In this document: positions 18,901-27,941 of the stretch, one piece after another
Layout: every line of letters starts with the position of its first letter
Numbering within the stretch: the first letter of the stretch is position 1
Assembly: GCA_039024315.1 (NCBI GenBank)
Contig: JBCCQN010000009.1
Span: 1 to 64,000 of the forward strand
Length of the DNA stretch: 64,000 nt
From: JBCAWW01 sp039024315
GTDB lineage: Bacteria; Bacteroidota; Bacteroidia; J057
Direction: 5' to 3'
Translations under genes and position numbers: made by a program
Notes under the pieces: generated by a model
What the model saw: the letters and a program-made list of their open reading frames with translations, nothing else
The model's database searches: none
Told to the model about the DNA's origin: nothing

Positions 18901-21555
18901 GGTGACGATCACAGCAGCTGGAATGGTGATTGTATCGCTACAACCTTGATTGTCTGTTACCGCTAAAGTAACATCATACGTTCCAGCAGCGGTATAGACA
19001 TGATTAGGATTTTGCTGATTAGATAAAGGAGAACCGTCCCCAAAGTCCCAAGACCAACTAACTGCGGTAGAAAGGCTACTTGTAACAGTGCTATCAGAAA
19101 AGCTTACCGCTAAGGGCGGACAGCCTAAATTAGGAATGGCACTGAAATTGGGATAGGAGCCATAAACCTCAATATAATCTTGCCTCACCAAGGTATCTCG
19201 ACAGCCGAGGTTATCAGCAACAATTAGCTGAACTGTATATAAGCCTGTATCTTGATATGCGTGGGTAGGCACAATATTAGTTGAAGTCGGTCCACCTCCA
19301 ATAAGATCATACCTCCATAAGTTAGTCGTGAAGTTTTGCGAATTGTTTTGGAAAATCACAGTGTGCGGGCGGCAACCATTCAGGATATTTCCATTAAAGT
19401 CTGCCACTGGCGCTCCAGCACTTACGACAACAGTGGCAGTATCGCTACACATCGCGCTTGTGTCTTTGACGACTTGTGTTACCAAGTAGTCGCCAACGGC
19501 AGGGATGGTAAAGTCAGGAGGCGTGGCTTGGTTAGAATATAAGTTGCCGTTGATATACCACTCATAAACATCCACAGGCCCAATAGAGGAGTCAGCAAAA
19601 GATACTGTCTGGGGAGGGAAACAGAAAGCGATATCACTAGGAAAGAAACGGGCGTCCGGTGGATTGACGTAGATCATACTGTCAATCACTAGAGTATCCC
19701 GACAACCATCGTTTAAGATCACTAAGCCCACCGCGAAGTAACCTGTATCGGCATAAGTGGTAGTAGCGGTATCCATATTTGCCGCAAAATTGCCGGGATC
19801 TTCATATTGGAAATCCCAGAAATATTGCCAGTTAGGATCTGTAAACGTACTCGAAAAAGTCACATCTTCATTGATACAAACGGTGTCTTCAGAAGCAGTA
19901 AAGTTGACCTGAGGCGGTAATCCGACTTCGACCGCATTGGCACGCACCAAAGTATCAGTACATCCCCCTTGGGTGACCACAATTAAAGTAACATCATAAT
20001 TGCCAGGATTTGTATATGTAGTACTTGGGTTTTGGGCATTTGAAGTAGGGGGAGTCGCGTTGACCGCACTACCAAAGTCCCATTGCCAAGAAATGATGGG
20101 ATCCGATGCAGAAGTAGAAGCGTCTTGAAAGTCTACGTCCAACGGCACACAACCCTCAAAGGGGTTTACAGAAAAATTGACCAGTGGAGCTTCTATAGTG
20201 ATCGTGGTGCAAAATACATCTGAGCAATTACTGGCATTGGTGACCGTCAAACAAACATTAAAAGTACCAAAGCCGGGGAAGGTATGAACAGGGTTTTGAA
20301 CATTTGATACAGGTGATCCATCGCCAAAATCCCAGGCCCAGTTAGTAGCTCCTGTAGATTGATCTGTAAAAGTAAAGGGCAAACCATCCTGACAATCGAC
20401 TGTTCTATCAACAGTAAAATCAGATACTGGCGAAGCCACTACTGTAATTAGGTTGGTCTGCGTTATGGTATCACCACAGCTTGGATTGTTGGCTGCGAGC
20501 GTTACAGAATAAGTGCCGGGGGTCGTATAAGTAAAGGTAAAGCTTGGAGTAGTCCCGTCTATGCCGGGATTTCCGTCCACCTCCCATTCAAGATTGGTAA
20601 TCCCCCCCGTTGAAGTAGAAGTAAAAGTTACAGGATCTCCTACACAAACTTGAGTCGCGCTAGTGGTAAAACTTGCCGTAACCCCACCGATACCAATCAG
20701 ATCATTGAGCGTGAGGGTGTCGTTACAAGAATTGGAAGAGTTTACAACCAGCGTAACGTCATATTGACCATCGGCATTGTAAGTTACCGGAGGAGGGGTA
20801 AAGCCAGTAAAGGTATTGCCACCTCCGGCAACGGTTCCCCCTGGAAAACTCCAGTTGTACTGAACGTTCTGCGCAGCATTGGTCTGACTGTTGTTAGTAA
20901 AGTTAACCGTCAAAGGAGGATTACAAGCAGAGTTTACATCAACGGAAAAATCAGCTTGTGAAGGGGCTTGTACCTGTACTACATTGGGTACTACAATGGT
21001 ATTTTGGCAACCATTGGTATTGGTTACGGTCAAAATCACCCCTGTAGTATCGGTTGTAGGGAAGGTAAAGCTGGGATTAGGACCTGTGAGAGGTATGTTA
21101 TTAGAGGTCAGTGTCCAAGTCCAGTCTACTATACCAGCGGAATTGGGTATGGAGGCATCACTAAAGTTTACCGTCAAAGGCGCACAGCCAATCGGTAAGT
21201 CTACTGTAAAATCTGGTTGAGGTTGCGCAAAGATTTCAATAAAACAAGTTTGCGTAACGGTATTAGATCCATTGGCATTGGTAGCAGTAAGACTGACCGT
21301 ATAACAACCAGGGGCACTATAAACAAAAGCGGGATTTTGGAGTGTACTACTACTCCCGTTGGCATCACCAAAGGTCCAAAGCCATGCAGTGGGTCCATTG
21401 GTACTTTGGTCTTGAAAATTGACAACCAAGGGGAACGGTGCACAACCGGTCGTGGTGTCAGCCGAAAAAGCGGCTACAGGGGCCTGGGCTTGCAGGGCAA
21501 AAGGGAAAAGCAGACTGGCAAGCAGGAGGCCAAACGAAAACTTCGATTGAAACAT
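15943..21555 (-). CDS. Giant PKD-repeat surface protein with T9SS type B sorting domain
   Basis: From ATG 21555 this is 1870 residues. The frame begins 9 codons earlier, but a signal peptide (FSFGLLLASLLFPFALQAQ) fits a start at MFQSK. About 16 tandem PKD-like domains follow, many with the WxWDFGDG core and HxY strand. Each is about 85-95 residues and ends with phrases such as CSDTL, with paired cysteines. Three or four fibronectin type III-like domains come next (about residues 1430-1780). The C-terminal TIGR04131-type gliding/T9SS type B domain is at 1785-1870 (FTPNNDGNNDEFRVF, IFNRWGEELY, GVYVFVVTG). It is exported by T9SS and attached to the surface or SprF-type partners (family knowledge). 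It could be an adhesin for gliding or prey contact. Confidence 0.9.
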   Translation of the reverse strand: MFQSKFSFGLLLASLLFPFALQAQAPVAAFSADTTTGCAPFPLVVNFQDQSTNGPTAWLWTFGDANGSSSTLQNPAFVYSAPGCYTVSLTATNANGSNTVTQTCFIEIFAQPQPDFTVDLPIGCAPLTVNFSDASIPNSAGIVDWTWTLTSNNIPLTGPNPSFTFPTTDTTGVILTVTNTNGCQNTIVVPNVVQVQAPSQADFSVDVNSACNPPLTVNFTNNSQTNAAQNVQYNWSFPGGTVAGGGNTFTGFTPPPVTYNADGQYDVTLVVNSSNSCNDTLTLNDLIGIGGVTASFTTSATQVCVGDPVTFTSTSTGGITNLEWEVDGNPGIDGTTPSFTFTYTTPGTYSVTLAANNPSCGDTITQTNLITVVASPVSDFTVDRTVDCQDGLPFTFTDQSTGATNWAWDFGDGSPVSNVQNPVHTFPGFGTFNVCLTVTNASNCSDVFCTTITIEAPLVNFSVNPFEGCVPLDVDFQDASTSASDPIISWQWDFGSAVNATPPTSNAQNPSTTYTNPGNYDVTLIVVTQGGCTDTLVRANAVEVGLPPQVNFTASEDTVCINEDVTFSSTFTDPNWQYFWDFQYEDPGNFAANMDTATTTYADTGYFAVGLVILNDGCRDTLVIDSMIYVNPPDARFFPSDIAFCFPPQTVSFADSSIGPVDVYEWYINGNLYSNQATPPDFTIPAVGDYLVTQVVKDTSAMCSDTATVVVSAGAPVADFNGNILNGCRPHTVIFQNNSQNFTTNLWRYDLIGGGPTSTNIVPTHAYQDTGLYTVQLIVADNLGCRDTLVRQDYIEVYGSYPNFSAIPNLGCPPLAVSFSDSTVTSSLSTAVSWSWDFGDGSPLSNQQNPNHVYTAAGTYDVTLAVTDNQGCSDTITIPAAVIVTQPVVDFVVDDDTTCAGNDLTFTSTTVGVGPLTYLWDFGDGNTDTLAIATHAYADTGSYDVSLIVTDANGCSDTLVRNDFIYIEFFQAGFSGTPRIGVCPPLTTVFTDTTIGNVGAWQWDFGTGINFSNIQNPQNVYFTPGTFDVSLIATHVDGCRDTAFVQDYIQLNGPFGSFVVQPPSACLGDSVCVEAILTDTDVALVDWRDGNTAVFGSLSGVQDTLTTCLVYANPGKYFPEMVLTDNNGCQTTISSPDSTQIFVLPQAQIAPLDSAGCLPFEVPFLDTSIEGDTTLSAWTWIFGDGDTAFTQNAVHTYLQDSIFTVTLAVEDLNGCVDTATTSLTSYEGTIGDFTATDTSGCAPFTVTFNDGSTNLPPISYTWIFGDGDTITGTPNPTHTYLNDGTYDVTLIVSDNLGCSDTVVKEQYIVLNHPEAIVYADTVFGCNPVNLTFFADSTVIDSNRTVIQYEWCLVNLGTGGVVCNTTTEDSLIQSFNVGGDYAMILTVTDSEGCTNVSDSLDVTINTRVTPDPIEMRNVTVVDDNSAEILWGAYPGNDFVEYAVYRTSGPGAPVLVANIADQLTVTYVDSDPTLDFSSQSYCYKVLVQNNCLEYSLLNLTEEHCTIDLEVTSGTDALILNWSDYVGYPVATYEIYRANDYDPANVTQIGAVPGNVLTFTDLETFCSDSIGYRIRAIGADPDERSFSDLSANAPFHPLPTESTHILTTTVVMDTFIDVSWTDYGGYRPSEYYLERSIDGITWDSLATTPLTQTSYQDNDVAVDEISYYYRVFALDECGDISVLGRYGKSILLSAAIDPSGKIPVLVWSEYEEWLNGVRNYQIEIFNEQTGDWDVVDQTGAATRAYEDQTSTLFQSTYCYRIRAFETGNFAQEALSNEACVTFGPVVFTPNAFTPNNDGNNDEFRVFAPNARIGELIIFNRWGEELYRSPDLTVGWDGTYRGRPVPEGVYVFVVTGVGEDNSEFNRTGTVTLFR

Positions 21556-21847
21556 AAGTATTTCAGTGTAGGTCCCTCGCACGTGGCGGATTGATTAACA
21601 TTGCTAGACGTATGATGAACGATTTTCCATGGAAATAATTCTATCTCAATTAGAGAATTAAACCAAATCGAAATATTTGGAAATCCAATTCTCCATTTAA
21701 TGCCTATTTGTAGATACTACAACTAGCATTCATGATCTACTACCAATGAATTTCAAAGCCCCAAGTGAAGGAAGGATGCGTTTGTCTTGTCTGAAAGAGC
21801 AAAAACAAAAGTAAGGTCTCAATTATCTATTAGCAAATGCCAATTTG

Positions 21848-22417
21848 TTAGGAAAAAGGATGGGTTAGATTGGTCGCCTGATAAAAGCGTAACCCAGCGA
21901 TTGCAATCAAATAAATTGCGATGGGACCTAGATCAATTAAAGATTTTTTAATGTTCCAGCTTTGTCCCCAATGTAAGATCAACTGGAAAAATGTAGTAAA
22001 AAGCATCACGTTGCCTCCCATTTTGATCACCGGATGGACAGACAATTGGTGAGCAGGGATATGGCCATGCCAGCTAGAGGAGGGGACAATATATTGAAAA
22101 GGGGATTTTGCGAGAATAAATATCCCAACGGCAAAAACGATGACCCATTGCAACATCGAGAAAAAGAGTCTGATGCTAACTAATTCCTTAGAGTAATTGA
22201 GATTACGCGCCCATATCAACAGCAAAGCAGTAATCATCAAAAAAACCAGCAAGAGTGCGGATAGAGCATAGTTGAGCTGAAAAAACCAAGACACTAAGGT
22301 GAAAGCGTACTGCAAGATGGCGTGTGTAGCCACCAATAAGGGCAGCTCTTTGCGTTTGGCCAGCAAAAACCAAAGCAAGCATAGGCCAATAAAAATCAGA
22401 TACAGAATGGTTAGCAT
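21848..22417 (-). CDS. Small integral membrane protein, unknown function
   Basis: This 189-residue protein has five to six hydrophobic segments (about 3-20, 27-48, 52-70, 84-104, 130-150, 163-180) and little else. I do not recognise the family. It starts 27 bp after the stop of porQ on the same strand, so it is likely in one operon with it. Whether it helps the T9SS is only guilt by association. The 290 bp between it and the PKD giant hold no gene. Confidence 0.65.
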   Translation of the reverse strand: MLTILYLIFIGLCLLWFLLAKRKELPLLVATHAILQYAFTLVSWFFQLNYALSALLLVFLMITALLLIWARNLNYSKELVSIRLFFSMLQWVIVFAVGIFILAKSPFQYIVPSSSWHGHIPAHQLSVHPVIKMGGNVMLFTTFFQLILHWGQSWNIKKSLIDLGPIAIYLIAIAGLRFYQATNLTHPFS

Positions 22418-22444
22418 AACGCCTATTGAGTGCCAGGGATGATT

Positions 22445-23491
22445 TTAAGGAGTCTCTTGACTAGGAGAACTGAGATTATAAGTTAGGCTAAATTGATGGA
22501 TATGAAAATTGCTTGCACCATAACTGGCAAAGCCGTAATCAAAAGCTAATCGACTTAGGCGAAGCCCAGCTCCCAAAGAGAAACCTGTCATTCCCGCTCT
22601 GTTTATGGATCTTAACTCCTGACGACGCAAATGGTTATAACCTGCTCGGATACGCAAGGCTTTACCAAACAAAAATTCTCCCCCAAAGACAAAATGCCTA
22701 AAGATTAGATCCACCGTCTGGTTAGGAGGATCGATTGGATTACCAGCTAGATCAAATTGCTGTTCTGGATTAGGATCTTTATAGATCAACCTTGGAGTAT
22801 CAAGATTGGTAGCCGTAATCGAAAAGCGCAATGGCATGTAACGTAGCTTCTGAGAGATACCAGCAATAATTTCAAATGGCAGAGGTTCTCGCACCCCACC
22901 ATCGACATAGGTAGTCAACTGGGTCCCCAGATTTCTGACGTTTACTCCTGCGGAGAACAACTTATCTTTAGAGCGGTAGGCTCCCCCTAAGTCCATGGCA
23001 ATTCCAGTAGAATTGTATCCTGGCGCAAGCGTAGAACTGATAAATTTCAGATTCGCACCATAAGAAAACTGTTTCCAACCTCTTGCATAGCCCACAATCA
23101 CAGCCACATCTCCCGCCCCAAATTCACCCGTAATATTACCAAAGGGATCGGCCTCTACCATTTGGCCATAGTTGACGTATTGTACCCCTGCGTGGAACGT
23201 TCCTATCCCTTCCTTGTGGTAAGCATAACTCGTGTACCCATAAACAATCCCCGCCAAATAATTGGAAAAGGAGAGGGATAAATGATTATGCATCGAGTCA
23301 TTCAACAAAGCAGGATTTTGGGCTGCCTGATTAGGATCATCATCCATAGTGGAGACATTGACGCCTCCAAGCGCCACCAACCTACCAGTAGGGGTAAGAT
23401 TCAAAAAGTCGTAGACGTTACGTCCTCCGATTTGGGCATAAGTAGAATAGACGCTTCCAATCAGCCCAAAAATGATCAATAGTTTTTTCAC
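22445..23491 (-). CDS. porQ: Type IX secretion system protein PorQ
   Basis: This 348-residue protein has a signal peptide (MKKLLIIFGLIGSVYSTYAQ) and is an outer-membrane beta-barrel of the PorV/PorQ/FadL-like type. The PorQ opening is present: YDFLNLTPTGRLVALGG, then MDDDPNQAAQNPALLN at about residues 50-66. Its end is beta-rich. PorQ, with PorU, PorV and PorZ, belongs to the cell-surface attachment complex that removes the sorting signal and links cargo to lipopolysaccharide (family knowledge). A small membrane protein follows in the operon. A clear terminator lies upstream, belonging to the preceding gene. Confidence 0.85.
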   Translation of the reverse strand: MKKLLIIFGLIGSVYSTYAQIGGRNVYDFLNLTPTGRLVALGGVNVSTMDDDPNQAAQNPALLNDSMHNHLSLSFSNYLAGIVYGYTSYAYHKEGIGTFHAGVQYVNYGQMVEADPFGNITGEFGAGDVAVIVGYARGWKQFSYGANLKFISSTLAPGYNSTGIAMDLGGAYRSKDKLFSAGVNVRNLGTQLTTYVDGGVREPLPFEIIAGISQKLRYMPLRFSITATNLDTPRLIYKDPNPEQQFDLAGNPIDPPNQTVDLIFRHFVFGGEFLFGKALRIRAGYNHLRRQELRSINRAGMTGFSLGAGLRLSRLAFDYGFASYGASNFHIHQFSLTYNLSSPSQETP

Positions 23492-23696
23492 AATACAATG
23501 ATACGCACTGGCCTCATTTGATGAGGTGTCAAAATTTAAGTATCAAGCCAAAAGTAGAAGGCACGCCCCCAAAAGACCCAATAGATCAATGATAGCTGTT
23601 TTTCTTGATCCTTGATACTTTTTACTTGCTAAGCCAAGTTAGCTACTAATCCTAACGTAAAGAAACCTAATCCGAGGCCTTGTATAACCTCAAAAT

Positions 23697-23730
23697 AAAA
23701 CCGTCCCGTAAACTATTTACGAGACGGTTT
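23697..23730 (-). terminator. Terminator of the coiled-coil protein gene
   Basis: The stem AAACCGTC(T)CGTAAA / TTTACG(G)GACGGTTT is followed on the minus strand by TTTTATTTT. It lies 44 bp after the stop at 23774 and separates this gene from porQ. Confidence 0.85.
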
Positions 23731-23773
23731 CATATTTAAAGCCTCAAAATGGCTTTATGGGCTCAAAAAAGCC

Positions 23774-24595
23774 TTAATTATTATCATCTTGATCCTTGTT
23801 CCCTTCATCCTTGACCGGGATTGTTTCTTCTGTTGGCTGGCGAGAAACATTCTCCATTTCTTTCTCCATCGTTTCGATGCTATCATCTTCTAGGGCATCA
23901 AGACCATGTTGCTCAATACGAGCTAAGGTTTGCTGTATATTGATCAAGCGCTGGCGCTCTTCCTCAATCTTTACCAACTGATTGGCGCGAGCTACTTTAT
24001 TGTTTTCAATACTTTCGATGGTTTCTGCAAGCTTCTGTTGCAGCGAAATAGAGTCGTTTACCATTTTTTCATGGTTACGAATCTCTTTTTCAATCAGCTT
24101 TTCCTGCGCTTCGATGGATAGACCTAGCTCATACTTAGTAACCTCAAACTGGAGATTTTCGAGAAAACTGGTCGCGTTGGCGATCTCATCAGGGTGAGTG
24201 CTAGAATCCATGAAGTTTTCATTTCCGGAGGAAAGAAAAATAGTAACTCTGGTTTGGGGAGGGGTAGTTTTAGATGCGCGTTCTACATTGTAGTACACGT
24301 CCATAGTAGCGTTAGAAATTTCGGCAAAACGTGCATTAGAATGCAAGCGGAAGCCTTTACTATTTTTTCCTCGGACACCAGTACCGCGATTGACAAGCTC
24401 ATCCATCACGTGCTGTACATTTTTAGATTCTCCTTCTACTACTACAGTCAGTCCGTTAGCAGTAGACTTTTTCATAAACTCTCTTTGGCCCTCAGTTACT
24501 TCCTGAGCCGATATTTGCGCAAAAGGCAAGCAGCAAGCGAGGAACAAGAGAAGAGCAAAATTTCTTTTTGGCAATTGAAGCAGTTGCATAATCAA
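23774..24595 (-). CDS. Secreted coiled-coil protein, unknown function
   Basis: This 273-residue protein has a signal peptide (hydrophobic residues 12-28, cleavage near ISAQ). A globular part (about 35-150, with VEGESKNVQHVMDEL and a beta-rich stretch) leads into a long charged coiled coil (about 155-240) and an acidic disordered tail rich in Glu/Asp. The start could also be the Met at position 3 (24589). I do not recognise a family. It sits alone between alanine dehydrogenase and porQ, with its own terminator. Confidence 0.7.
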   Translation of the reverse strand: MIMQLLQLPKRNFALLLFLACCLPFAQISAQEVTEGQREFMKKSTANGLTVVVEGESKNVQHVMDELVNRGTGVRGKNSKGFRLHSNARFAEISNATMDVYYNVERASKTTPPQTRVTIFLSSGNENFMDSSTHPDEIANATSFLENLQFEVTKYELGLSIEAQEKLIEKEIRNHEKMVNDSISLQQKLAETIESIENNKVARANQLVKIEEERQRLINIQQTLARIEQHGLDALEDDSIETMEKEMENVSRQPTEETIPVKDEGNKDQDDNN

Positions 24596-24681
24596 TTGGG
24601 ATTAGTTTTATCTTTTGACGCTAGGTTTTACAATAAGTAACATAAAGACTTCCTCTCTGCCGAAACGTTGCGCTAGAATTC

Positions 24682-25926
24682 TTACATGGTTGCGATCAGT
24701 AATTCTATATCTCTGTAGTTCATCGTCATCCCAAAGAGGCTAGCCAGCTTCTTTTTTGTCAAGTGACGGCGATAAATATAGACACCCTGTTTTAGGCCAT
24801 GATTGAAGCGCATGAGGTGTTCAAGCCCTCCATTATCACCAATCTTAATCAGCATTGGGCCAAGGATATTACTCATCGCAATGGAAGCCGTTCTGGAAAC
24901 CCGTGAAGCAATATTAGGCACACAGTAATGGATAACACCATGTTGTACAAAAGTTGGATTATCATGGGAGGTGGGCCGACTAGTCTCAACGCACCCGCCT
25001 TGATCGATGGCTACATCAATGATGACAGAACCTGCCTTCATTTGCTGTACCATATTTTCGGTGATTACCATAGGAGCCCGTTGCCCATCGTGAAAAGCAG
25101 CTCCGATGACTACATCAGAGGAGGTAACCGCATCGTACACATAATTGCCTTGAGCGACCGAGGTATAAACGTTAACGCCCAATTCTTTTTCGATGCGGCG
25201 GAGTTTGTAGATTTCTTCGTCAAGGATTCTGACTCGTGCCCCCATACCCATAGCGGTTTGGGCGGCATTGAAGCCAACGGTCCCCGCACCAATGATGGTA
25301 ATCTCCGCTGGAGGGATACCGGTAACCCCTCCCAATAGGATTCCTTGACCGTTTTTTTGTCCAGTCAAAAGCTCAGAAGCAATGTGAATAGAACTTACTC
25401 CCGCAATCTCGCTCATCATCTGCACCAAGGGTAAGGAGCCATCGCCACTACGGTAAAACTCAAAACCAAGCGCGGTGATATTCTTTTTGATGAGAACATT
25501 GAGGTAGTCAGGGGATAAAGAGCCCAAATTGACCGCCGAGATGACAGTCTGATGATCGCGCAGCAAATCCAGCTCTGCATGAGACAAGGGGGATACTTTG
25601 ACAATGATGTCGGCTTGTTTGAAGACATCCTCTACCTTGTAACACACGATACCGCCAGCCTCTGAATAATCTTTATCAGTAAACCGAGCCCCGAGACCAG
25701 CATCATGCTCAATGAAGACTTGATGCCCATTGGCAACCAGTACCCCTACTGTCGCAGGAGCAATCGCAACCCGTGTCTCTTGATGTAAAGTTTCTTTGGG
25801 GAGCCCGATTCGTAGGCTTTTCTTTGACTTGCTGGTTCGCAAAGCCCTTTCTTGGGTGATCGCAAAGCTACTGGGAATTCCTGGAAACATCTGCCCACCT
25901 TCCATTGAGAAATCAATATTGGCCAT
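24682..25926 (-). CDS. ald: Alanine dehydrogenase
   Basis: This 414-residue NAD-dependent enzyme interconverts L-alanine and pyruvate plus ammonia. It has the AlaDH/PNT N-terminal domain (GLPKETLHQETRVAIAP, GLGARFTDKDY) and the Rossmann domain (GAGTVGFNAAQTAMGMG at about 217-233). The conserved catalytic-region stretch SVIIDVAIDQGG and then PNIASRVSRTASIAMSN follow. It is longer at the N-terminus (about 40 residues) than the usual 370, as in other Bacteroidota. It follows tsaE with a 3-bp gap, so the two form an operon, a pairing common in this phylum. Confidence 0.93.
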   Translation of the reverse strand: MANIDFSMEGGQMFPGIPSSFAITQERALRTSKSKKSLRIGLPKETLHQETRVAIAPATVGVLVANGHQVFIEHDAGLGARFTDKDYSEAGGIVCYKVEDVFKQADIIVKVSPLSHAELDLLRDHQTVISAVNLGSLSPDYLNVLIKKNITALGFEFYRSGDGSLPLVQMMSEIAGVSSIHIASELLTGQKNGQGILLGGVTGIPPAEITIIGAGTVGFNAAQTAMGMGARVRILDEEIYKLRRIEKELGVNVYTSVAQGNYVYDAVTSSDVVIGAAFHDGQRAPMVITENMVQQMKAGSVIIDVAIDQGGCVETSRPTSHDNPTFVQHGVIHYCVPNIASRVSRTASIAMSNILGPMLIKIGDNGGLEHLMRFNHGLKQGVYIYRRHLTKKKLASLFGMTMNYRDIELLIATM

Positions 25927-25929
25927 ACC

Positions 25930-26352
25930 TTAGTAGCTTAGCGTAATTTTCCTGCTCTTATCTTCATTGACATTTAGTCTCACCTCCACCGCCTCTTCTG
26001 GCAATAAGGTAGGAATCCGCTCTGGCCATTCTATAAAAACGTAATGCCCAGAATCAAAATACTCATCCGCACCAAGGTCATAGGCCTCTACTTCGGTGCG
26101 TATCCGGTAAAAGTCAAAATGATAGATCATCTCTGATGTACCCTGATACTCATTTACCAGATTGAAAGTAGGACTAGTAACAGCTTCCTTTACACCTAAA
26201 AGCTTGCAAATTTGTTGTATAAAGGCCGTTTTTCCAGCTCCCAGCTTACCAAAAAATGCAAAAATTCTCGCAGATTTACAAGCATCTAATAGCTTGCGGG
26301 CCAAGGGTTCTAGGTCGCTTGGGGTATAACTGTGCAAAATTAATTCGGGCAT
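25930..26352 (-). CDS. tsaE: tRNA threonylcarbamoyladenosine biosynthesis ATPase TsaE
   Basis: This 140-residue P-loop ATPase has Walker A FGKLGAGKTAFIQ (about 34-46), the SPTFNLVNEY block (about 59-68) and the YHFDFYRI motif followed by FIEWPER. All are diagnostic of TsaE. With TsaB, TsaC and TsaD it makes the t6A modification on ANN-decoding tRNAs. It is upstream of ald with a 3-bp gap. Length is normal. Confidence 0.95.
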   Translation of the reverse strand: MPELILHSYTPSDLEPLARKLLDACKSARIFAFFGKLGAGKTAFIQQICKLLGVKEAVTSPTFNLVNEYQGTSEMIYHFDFYRIRTEVEAYDLGADEYFDSGHYVFIEWPERIPTLLPEEAVEVRLNVNEDKSRKITLSY

Positions 26353-26429
26353 CGGGAGCGTATTTGCGTCGCTAATGTAGGAAGTTTTAAACGTTTTCCC
26401 ATTCTACAAGATAATTTCCAACTACAGTT

Positions 26430-27857
26430 TCATGATCCGATAGCAGGCAACTGGGCCAATAACCACTTACGATCCGCCAAAGGCTGCGTTTCTAGGATAC
26501 TTTGCCGGACACTTGCGACAGCTTCTACATCTGCTGGCGGTAGTTTCAATATGCGCCTCACCAAAGTGAGGATATTTTGATAGACCTCTTTGTGATAGCC
26601 TAAACTAGAATGTCGCTGTAGATAACGGTTGAAACTTTCAATTAATGCTTCAAGAGAATCCAGTTCCTTTTCTTCAAAATGAATTTTCAGCAGCATCATT
26701 TTAGCGCTTAGATTAAAAAACACATCGTCATACTCTACCCCAATGAATAAACGCTTTGCCTGTCCATAGCTACCTTGGGTGAAGGCCAGTTTAGCAAGAT
26801 TGAAGTCTCGGTAGGTCGCACGAAATGGCTCTTCTAATACCGGAGTGTAGCGTTCGATGAAATCGGCCACCCAAGAAAACTCACGCAAAATCAAGCCAAT
26901 GGAAACTATGTTTTTGTAATCAAATCGACTTAGCACTCCTTTCTTAAAGAGCATTCTGCTTGTAAGCCCCTTTTGATACAACTCAAAAGCTTCCTTGGCA
27001 AAATGCGCCTGTCCGGTGTTCAAACCTTTGATACAGACGTTGATAGTCATCAACAATACTTCCTGTCGTTCCGCTGGCGGCAACAAATCATAATGTTCAA
27101 AAAAGCGCAGCTTGAGCTTATCAAAAGTTGCCTCTTCATACTGTAACAAAGATTGGTAGGTGTAAAAATAAATCAACAAAGTAGGCGGGCAGGTCTCTTC
27201 ATGCATGCTTATCCAAGTCAATACCCCATCTAACAAAGGTATCTGATAACTAATCGAGGAGATGTTGGAGTGAGACCGAGCATTACAGGCATAGCGTAGG
27301 CTTTGGTACATAAAGTGATGAGCAGCGTTCTCAAAGAGCTGCGCTAGATTATTGGTTTCGGTTCTTTTCTGGGTCCCAGAACGCTCAAACTTGACTACTT
27401 CGAGTTGAAAAGCTCGCTGGAAGAAATTAGCATCTCGGAAAGCTGATGCTGACAATATTTGTTGCATCTTTTGAATGCTTTTGGAGCTAAGGGGTTCTAG
27501 TTCTTTATCAAGTAAGCTTTGAGAAAGGTAAAATTGATATAAAAAATCATCTTCAGATAAGCTAAAAAATCCAACAAAATTGCTTAAAGCTTCCCACCCC
27601 AAATGCGTCAAGCTACGTAAGCGATCATCATCATAGGCCTTAGCTCCAAAAAGGTATTTCCAGAGCTTGGGCTTTTGTAAAGAAATTGGGCTTAAATGAT
27701 TTCTAGAGTACAAAAACTCAAAAATTCGCTTTACTTCATCATGTGTAACATGCAAGGGAGATTGCAACCACTTTTTAAATTGGCGATGCTCTTTTTTATC
27801 TAAGCTTAAGAAAAGTTGGCAAAGTTTCGAGTCATACATAGAGACAATTTTACCCAT
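26430..27857 (-). CDS. Conserved hypothetical helical protein
   Basis: This 475-residue protein has no signal peptide and is almost entirely alpha-helical, with degenerate TPR-like pairs (for example FNLAKLAFTQGSYGQAKRLF at about 385-404). I do not recognise a named family. The Met at codon 7 (27839) is an alternative start and precedes the conserved-looking DSKLCQLFLSLDKKEHRQFKKW. It is upstream of tsaE-ald on the same strand with a 77-bp gap, so it may be transcribed with them. It holds one copy of the dispersed hairpin element (27067-27080). Confidence 0.65.
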   Translation of the reverse strand: MGKIVSMYDSKLCQLFLSLDKKEHRQFKKWLQSPLHVTHDEVKRIFEFLYSRNHLSPISLQKPKLWKYLFGAKAYDDDRLRSLTHLGWEALSNFVGFFSLSEDDFLYQFYLSQSLLDKELEPLSSKSIQKMQQILSASAFRDANFFQRAFQLEVVKFERSGTQKRTETNNLAQLFENAAHHFMYQSLRYACNARSHSNISSISYQIPLLDGVLTWISMHEETCPPTLLIYFYTYQSLLQYEEATFDKLKLRFFEHYDLLPPAERQEVLLMTINVCIKGLNTGQAHFAKEAFELYQKGLTSRMLFKKGVLSRFDYKNIVSIGLILREFSWVADFIERYTPVLEEPFRATYRDFNLAKLAFTQGSYGQAKRLFIGVEYDDVFFNLSAKMMLLKIHFEEKELDSLEALIESFNRYLQRHSSLGYHKEVYQNILTLVRRILKLPPADVEAVASVRQSILETQPLADRKWLLAQLPAIGS

Positions 27858-27941
27858 TTTATTCTAACAATCAAGTGAAAGTGTTTTATCCCTTCTGACT
27901 GATTAGCTATAATTTGGGTACAAATGCAAAATCCTACCATT